Origin: Cyrtodaria siliqua
Lineage: Eukaryota; Mollusca; Bivalvia; Adapedonta; Hiatellidae
DNA: 64,000 nt
Direction of reading: 5' to 3'
NCBI GenBank assembly: GCA_037043455.1
Contig: JAWPHD010001439.1
Coordinates: 248,001-312,000 of the forward strand
How positions within the stretch are numbered: position 1 is the stretch's first letter; each line of letters starts with the position of its first letter. A program made the position numbers and the translations under genes. Positions 57,330-64,000 of this stretch are shown one piece after another. Under the pieces are notes generated by a model. It was given only the letters and a program-made list of their open reading frames with translations, had not been told where the DNA came from and ran no database searches.

Positions 57330-58385
57330 TCCTGGATCCGCCCCTGACATTTATAAAAAGTTGAAACATGTAAATTATTTTAAAAATGTATTTTTCATTT
57401 ATTAAGTACAACATTTATTAAGTACAACAAGTTAACAAATCATATAAATAGGATAAATATCATGATTAAACAGCTGAATAAAATAACTGATAATAAATCA
57501 AATCATTTTTGTAAAAAATGCCTTTAACAATGCATATTAAATTATATTAACAATGCATATTAAATTTTGTGAAAATAAATTAATTTAAAATTACCCGCGT
57601 TAAAAACACAATTCTGCATATCAGCTAAAAAGCATACTATTTAGTTATAACTTATTTTTTATATATTTAAACTGTTGCTTAAAATCGATATCACAATAAA
57701 AAAAGACGATACTGTACAATCATTTTTAAATGCTAGGTCTTAGAATGCTTTATCACATCAATGTAAGTTCCAGAATAAAATAAAATTAATTAAGACATGC
57801 ATAAGAACAAAGGATTCAGAATTTCTGATACTGTTTTAAATTATTGCAAAACATTTATTTTACAAAGCAAAACCCTTATAAGCACCAAGATGTAGTTGAC
57901 ATCTAAATTGTATTTGAAACACGTCTTTTTTATTATTTAACAAAAAGAAGATTTAAAGGAAGTAAATCAGCTTCTTGTGGGGTTTTAACGTAAATTAAGG
58001 AATGCGACTAAATATGACTCCTTATTTACAAGGAAATTCATTCTGCACAGTAATATGTACTAACCTGGGTTACGTCTTGGGTTAATCGATTATTATATAA
58101 AGCTTTTTACGTGCGTATATGTCTTTAAAAAATTAGGTAAATTAAAATTTTGGATTTTAAGAACACAGTGCTAACATGTTGACATTTTTATCATGAATTT
58201 ACCTTTTTTTTTTTTTTTAATTCTGACGTACCCCCAATAAAGTGACAATTGTTGCCTGTAACTGTTAGCTTAATATAAAACACAAAATAATTATGTTAAA
58301 AAACATAACACACCAACCATTATTGAATATTTACTAAATAAAACCAAGATTGTTTGACGGAATTCAATAGCCATACGAAAAAAAA
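57330..58385. other. Gene-free AT-rich stretch
   Basis: No supported feature other than short A/T runs. Confidence 0.5.
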
Positions 58386-58394
58386 GAAGTACTG

Positions 58395-58493
58395 CTTCGT
58401 GGGGTTGAACTCACACCAAATTACACTCGCGAGTAATAATAATCGAATGTTGTAACAGTCGAGCTCGCTCCAACTGAGCTAAACGGGCCAGAT
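58395..58493 (-). repeat. tRNA-like sequence, decayed
   Basis: The minus strand reads GCCCGTTTAGCTCAGTTGGAGCG (A-box region) and GAGTTCAACCCC (B box), but the spacer of about 55 bp and unpaired acceptor ends argue against a functional tRNA. Confidence 0.5.
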
Positions 58494-58800
58494 GTAATAT
58501 TAAGGAAGACATACTATATGGAAAACCTAATGCGCTAATGGATGTCAAGTGATCAGCAGAAAATGTAAATAATGTGGGTCTCACATTGTTTACAAATAAT
58601 AAATGAAACTTTTGTTCTTCAAACTCACGAATGTTTTACAATAAACTTATCTGGGTCTATACTCATGTTGTCATGCATACATTTTACTGAATAAAAATCA
58701 GACAATTATTTGGCTATGCTCAATATCTGCTTACTTGGACAGTGTTCCTTTAAAGTGTTCTGACATTACTTGAAATTACAAAGAATTGTTTTTTGTTTGA

Positions 58801-58935
58801 ATGGTGTTTTTAGCATATGTAAGGCCATATATGATGGTCGATTTTTTTTTGTGGCAGAGGCAAGCCACCCCATTTTCCTGGGTAGAAAACCATGATAACC
58901 ATGGTAACGGAAATTGTCAGGTCTTGGTGATGTGC
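58801..58935 (-). mobile_element. SINE body fragment
   Basis: Minus-strand TTTTCTACCCAGGAAAATGG ... GCCTCTGCCACA ... ATCGACCATCATATATGGCC matches the body of the SINE at 59020-59245 without a head. Confidence 0.55.
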
Positions 58936-59019
58936 CTGAGTTGGGCGGGGTTAAGTCACCAAATACGGAATGGACAGAGCATAAGATGCGCAACGGTAAC
59001 TAAGCATTCAAGTTTCGTT

Positions 59020-59245
59020 TGTACATGGTGTTTTACGTCATTTTCAACAGATGTCAGGTTATATATGACGGTCGATTTTTTGTGATGGAGGCAGACCACC
59101 CACTTTTCCTGGGTAGAACCAATACTGTATACCTCCCGCCATCCATAAGAATAGACACTTTCTCACTTACAAGTGAGTTCCCAGTGGGATTTGAACCTGC
59201 AGCGGTGAGAAGTGAGAAGGTTTACATCACAAACCCATGGTTATA
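59020..59245 (-). mobile_element. tRNA-derived SINE, diverged
   Basis: Minus strand: B-box-like GCAGGTTCAAATCCCACTGG (about 59172-59200), then GGTTCTACCCAGGAAAAGTG, TGCCTCCATCACA and CGACCGTCATATATAACC. The central block is shared with the SINEs at 47.5 and 51.9 kb. The A box is degraded. Confidence 0.55.
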
Positions 59246-59543
59246 ATATTATTTAAATTTGTCCTTCACTTAATCTAGTTCTCTTTTTTGACGCCAAGTA
59301 TTTTAAACTTAGCACTATTATATCAACTAAGCTGTTTACATGTAATCAGTATTTTTATCATAAAACCAAAACAATAAGAGGACGTTACATTAAAGTAGTA
59401 AGGTATGTAACAATATGTAACATTTGGGGGAAAAAATAGAACATTTAAATTGTATTTTCCAAAAGGTAGTTTTGTTTTGTTTAAATGAAATATTAAATAA
59501 AAGGTATCTGAATAATAAAAAACAACAAAAAAAAAAACGGTCA

Positions 59544-59740
59544 TATATACTGAACCAAACACTTAACGCACCAGTAGACAATACAATGTATCAACTTATT
59601 ATATTTTTTTTAATTTACAGTCGTTATTGACAAGATATTTGTCTCGTTCAGAATGAAATTTCTTTTGATTTATTGATTGTTATTATTGAGATATTAAAGG
59701 TATTGTCTAATGGTGTGTTAGCTGTTTGGTTCAGTATATA
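59544..59740. mobile_element. 197-bp MITE with 41-bp TIRs
   Basis: 59544-59584 (TATATACTGAACCAAACA...GACAATAC) and the complement of 59700-59740 (TATATACTGAACCAAACA...) match at about 37 of 41 positions. The TATA ends suggest a TA-type target. No ORF. Confidence 0.75.
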
Positions 59741-59942
59741 ACCTTACATGTGTTGAAAAAGACGTAAAACACCATACAAATAAACACACAAACAGAATGA
59801 ATAATCTAAAACTGTATTAGAAATTCTGAATCACCTCTTTCAATGAGAAAGAAGGTTTTGAGCTGTGTTCATGAGCAGTTTTTCAGGGTAACTGTATAAA
59901 TTAATTAAAATAAAATTAAAAAAACAAACAATTATCACTTCA

Positions 59943-60845
59943 TCATAAAAGTCCTAGCTCAAATTTCAAAAACATTTGTAATCCAGGGTTCTCAATCTTT
60001 TCAATGGCTGCTTTGGCTTTCATGCTGCCTTCTTCTTCGGTAAAAATATCTCTTAAGTTCTTCCGCATACTGGATCCATACGCAGTTAGCACATCCACTC
60101 ATACAGCAGTCCACAGGGGGTTCAGGAGGAGGTCCCTTTCCTGGGATCATGTCGGAAAAACTGCTGAGGAGGTACATTGGGGGTTATCGCTTCCAGTGCT
60201 GGCTTTATACTAGCATCGTCACTGTCATAGGCACAACTGTTGTCTACATTTTCTGAATTGTTATCCAGAGTTGACTTTGCTTCTTTTCCCGACACTAAAA
60301 CTTTTCGAAATTCTACATTTACTTGAGGTTTTATTTGGTGATTTGGAACGGGCGTGTCAGAATTATTTGTTGCACAATGCCTACAGTGTACCCTATAGGT
60401 TGTTTGACATAAGAGAGCAAAGGTCTAGTAGATGAAGCACCACTATTTTGAAATCCGACACAACATTGTTTTAAACTCCCACCCCTTTTATCTTTATGTT
60501 CGGAATTATTCAGAGCCGGGGTATGTACACAATAAGGTTTTTTGTTCCACTTGGTTCATGCTATTGCCTGTTTCATCATGTTCAGATTCATAACTACTGT
60601 TGGTATGTATTTTTGGTACGCTGAGCTCCATGAACACCGTGGAGAGTATTTCCGGTATGTTGAACTAAATGAACACTGTGGAGAGTATTTCCGTTATGTT
60701 GAGCTCCAGTAGCACAGTGGCATTTATCAGGAACAAGCTTTAGCAAGGCAGCAAGCTGATTATGACACCCGTATAATAATGGCCAATCTAAAGATGCGAG
60801 GCATTTGGATGCATTCAGACATCTGGCCATGTTCACCGATTTTAA
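59943..60845 (-). pseudogene. OXLD1: OXLD1-like (oxidoreductase-like domain) gene copy with broken frame
   Basis: On the minus strand a strong acceptor (T-run + CAG at 60846-60848) precedes a leader and ATG at 60830 (MARCLNASKCLASLDWPLLY). The first frame ends after two near-identical QHNGNTLHSVH / QHTGNTLHGVH units. Later segments are open in other frames (NVEFRKVLVSGKEAK...; PNVPPQQFF). At 60073-60132 comes the diagnostic [18 protein letters not shown] of the Oxidored-like domain (OXLD1 family, mitochondrial in mammals). The conserved C-terminal part ([17 protein letters not shown]...FELGLL) is one frame off, then stops at 59943. The frame is therefore disrupted on both sides of the domain. 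This could be a decayed gene or an intact gene with assembly indels: coding character persists in every segment and the splice site is intact. Confidence 0.65.
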
Positions 60846-60849
60846 CTGA

Positions 60850-62100
60850 AAAAAAAAATAGAGTTAAAATCGAATTAATAAATGTATAAGCATAGTAAAA
60901 TATATACAAGACTCTTTGTTACTACATATTAACATCTCTTAAGGTTATCCCCGCCGTGATCCAGAAAACGTTAGATTTAGATTTCAGCCGCATCAATGCC
61001 AGGAACATTATGTGGCTATGGCATTATTTTTTTTCAAAAATTGCATAACACTCACCAAATATAGTTAGAATGAATGTCAACCAAAGCAATGAAAGGTCAA
61101 GAGCTTGGATGGGCTCTAAAGGCCCAAAAAAAAAAAAAAAAAAAATTACACAAAATTACTATGTCGGCACGATAGTTAATTTTTTTCAGTTTTACTCTGG
61201 GAGTAAGTAGGTTAGAGAGTTATATATCCACCAATTTTCCAGGTTGTATACATGCTCCTAGATTGTATTGTATCAATATGTGGTTAATAAAAGTTTCAAG
61301 GCAGAATGCGTGCATAACGTCTTCATAAACCTCTTGACAAACTGACATGGGATTTCAGAGCCTATTGATGGAAAGAAAAGAATATAAAATCTTTCTTCAG
61401 AATTATCTCTAGAAGTTATGAATATACCAATTTTTTGAGGATTTAGCATCAATTCCCAGTTCCTTTACAATCACAGGGAACATGGAATACAATGTTTCAT
61501 CATTGAAACAAATCAATTAACGGATATAAAATTATACAACACACACTTAATTTGCATCCAATTTCTCATGATATCAACAAAAATTTACACATGCAGCTTT
61601 AAGCGCCGATTGTTTAGTACTTAAACAGATAAAGAAAACAAAGTAAAAAGAAGGTCCAAAGCATCCGACAAGTCAGAAATATATTGCTATGAATTTTTTT
61701 TTTACCAGTAAGAATTATCACATTTTTGTTCCTTAGAAATCTCGGTAAATCCTAGCTGCTGAGAATCACAGCTCTTATGATGCGTACATGTACCTACCAT
61801 AGACAGTGTTTCTAAGAGCTAGAGTAAGTAGGTATATACACTGACTGCTATCCACACTTCTGAAGACATCTCGCAATGCCTGCATAGACAAACTGCCATA
61901 TTTAAAATAGATTAAACCTTAAATAACACACTACATCAAGTGAAGAATATCATGCCGATCTAGGCATGTTTGTAACGATTCACTGTAAAATTTTCAGCAG
62001 ACATGTTCTTCTTGTTTTCTTTTTAAAATATCTCATGCTTTGTACATTTCGTATTTGGAAACTTAGCCGTGCCCAACTCATAAAATAACCCCAAAACAAA
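60850..62100. other. Gene-free stretch upstream of the OXLD1-like copy
   Basis: AT-rich. It includes a 23-base poly(A) tract (61121-61143). A 5'-UTR exon of the OXLD1-like copy could lie here but I cannot identify it. Confidence 0.5.
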
Positions 62101-62102
62101 AA

Positions 62103-64000
62103 CCAAGAGGCCCAAGAGGGCCTGTGGACGCTCTACTGGCTAAAACAGCTCTTATAGATTTAGATAGATATAGCTAGATATAGCTCTCTTCTCCTATAGA
62201 TCAAAATTGTGGCCTCTGGAGTGCCCACAAGCAAATTCCAATATTGACCTAGTGACATAGTTTTTTGATCCCATGTGACCCCATTTTGAAACTTGATCAA
62301 GATATAATTTAGATAAACAATCTGAGAAAGTTTCATCAAGATCTGGTCAAAAATATGGCGTCTAGAGTGTACACAAGGTTTTTCAAGTATTTGACCTAGT
62401 GACCTAGTTTTTGACCCCCATGGGACCCATTTTCGAACTTGACCAAAATATAATTAAGACAACATTTCGACAAAGTTTCATCAAGATTGGCTCAGAAATA
62501 TGGCCTCTAGAGTGTACACAAGGTTTTACAAGTATTTGACCTAGTGACCTAGTTTTTTGACCCTGTGTGACCCATTTTTGAACTTTAGCAAGCTATAATT
62601 GAGACAAATATTTTGACAAAATTGCATCAAGATCGGGTCAAAAACATGGCCTCTAGAGTGTACACACGGTTTTTCCAAAGTTTGACCTAGTGACCTAGTT
62701 TTTAAACCACGTGACCCATTTTTGAACTTGACCAAGATATAATTAAGACAAACATTTTGACAAAGTTTCATCAAGATTGGGTCAGAAATACGGCTTCTAG
62801 AGTGTACACAAGGTTTTTCAAGTATTTGACCTAGTGACCTAGTTTTTAACCCCATGTGACCCATTTTCAAACTTGACCGAGATATAATTACGACAAACAT
62901 TCTGACAAAGTTGCATCAAGATCGGGTCAAAAATATGGCCTCTAGAGTGTACACACGGTTTTTTCCAAAGTTTGATCTAGTGACCTAGTTTTTAACACCA
63001 TGTGACCCATTTTTGAACTTGACCAAGATATAATTAAGACAAACATTTTGACAAAGTTTCATCAAGATTGGGTCAGAAATACGGCTTCTAGAGTGTACAC
63101 AAGGTTTTTCAAGTATTTGACCTAGTGACCTAGTTTTTAACCCCATGTGACCCATTTTCAAACTTGACCAAGATATAATTAAGACAAACATTCTGACAAA
63201 GTTGCATCAAGCTCGGGTCTAAAATATGGCCTCTAGAGTGTACACAAGGTTTTTCCAATATTTGACCTACTGACCTAGTTTTTGACCCCACATGACCCAT
63301 TTTCGAACTTGACCGAGAGTTTCATTGAGACAAACAATTAAGATAAACATTCTGACAAAGTTGCATCAAGCTCGGGTCAAAAATATGGCGTCTAGAGTGT
63401 ACACAAGGTTTTTCAAGTATTTGACCTAGTGACCTAGTTTTTGACCCCATGGGACCCATTTTCGAACTTGACCAAAATATAAATAAGACAACATTTCGAC
63501 AAAGTTTCATCAAGATCGGGTCAGAAATATGGCCTCTAGAGTGTACACAAGGTTTTTCAAGTATTTGACCTAGTTTTTGACCCTGTGTGACCCATTTTCG
63601 AACTTTAGCAAGCTATAATTGAGACAAATATTCTGACAAAATTGCATCAAGATCGGGTCAAAAATATGGCCTCTAGAGTGTACACACGGTTTTTCAAAGT
63701 TTGACCTAGTGACCTAGTTTTTAACACCATGTGACCCATTTTTGAACTTGAACAAGATATAATTAAGACAAACATTTTGACAAAGTTTCATCAAGATTGG
63801 GTCAGAAATACGGCTTCTAGAGTGTACACAAGGTTTTTCAAGTATTTGACCTAGTGATCTAGTTTTTAACTCCATGTGACCCATTTTCAAACTTGACCAA
63901 GATATAATTAAGACAAACATTCTGACAAAGTTGCATCAAGCTTGGGTCTAAAATATGGCCTCTAGAGTGTACACAAGGTTTTTCCAATATTTGACCTAGT
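62103..64000 (+). mobile_element. ~148-bp tandem array, open at the window edge
   Basis: Starts CAAGAGGCCCAAGAGGGCC, TGTGGACGCTCTACTGGC, TAAAA. From about 62225 come at least eleven ~148-bp monomers (TTTGACCTAGTGACCTAGTT, GTGACCCATTTT, GACAAAGTTTCATCAAGAT, TGGCCTCTAGAGTGTACACA). Variants such as CAAGCTATAATTGAG recur about 1.03 kb apart, giving a higher-order repeat. Repetitive minus-strand ORFs are artefacts of the monomer. Confidence 0.8.

Noticed and set aside
19459..58493. Possible functional tRNA genes (19.5, 19.8, 20.6, 40.4, 47.5, 51.8, 58.4 kb)
   Set aside because: A and B boxes are visible, but acceptor stems do not pair, anticodon arms are absent and SINE bodies follow in several; treated as SINE heads or pseudo-tRNAs.
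62541..63920. Repeated minus-strand ORFs with SLGQILEKPCVHSRS
   Set aside because: Translations of the 148-bp array monomer; identical peptides recur with the monomer.

Overview
This is eukaryotic nuclear DNA, most likely from a bivalve mollusc. The evidence is: AT-rich sequence with almost no coding density; many tandem arrays built on 'AAGGTCAAGGTCAC' and 'GTAGTCGCTAC' monomers of the kind familiar from bivalve genomes; tRNA-derived SINEs with a shared central block; and one long intact ORF of the Mab-21/cGAS-like type with a C-terminal TPR-like segment, a family expanded in bivalves. I cannot name the species.

Layout. 0-13 kb: gene-poor, with inverted copies of interspersed repeats, three hairpin or terminal-inverted-repeat (TIR) elements and a TIR element with a GC-rich minisatellite core (8.7-10.9 kb). 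13-16.4 kb: a broken viral/Polinton-type packaging ATPase fragment (minus), a tandem array, two small lysine-rich ORFs and the first 'GTCGCTAC' array. 16.6-18.84 kb: the one confident intact gene, a Mab-21-like/cGAS-like protein (minus) with a splice acceptor just 5' of its ATG. 19-25.7 kb: a cluster of tRNA-like SINE heads, a 145-bp array, a retrotransposon ORF1 remnant, microsatellites and a CGATGG/CCATCG minisatellite. 27-29.5 kb: DIRS-type reverse transcriptase (RT) remnant and a candidate host exon (minus). 30-32.1 kb: two 469-bp direct repeats around 1.15 kb. 34-35.4 kb: array and simple repeats. 36.9-42.96 kb: a nested pair of long-TIR DNA transposons; the inner one has 455-bp TIRs, repeated GATAGCACGTACAC motifs and a decayed, apparently spliced gene. 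43.6-57.3 kb: dense tandem arrays with two non-LTR RT remnants and a full-length SINE with a 12-bp target duplication. 59.9-60.85 kb: an OXLD1-like gene copy (minus) with frame disruptions. 62.1-64 kb: a higher-order 148-bp array running off the window.

The host genes visible (Mab-21-like, OXLD1-like, a possible exon at 28.2 kb) are unrelated and not organised together. The most interesting content is the mobile-element biology. Several tandem-array families share a 5' palindrome and appear to carry subterminal inverted repeats plus a 3' hairpin, like non-autonomous Helentron/HINE elements; one has an RT fragment inside it. The nested long-TIR transposons carry a gene family I do not recognise. 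All homology calls are by eye; no search was run.
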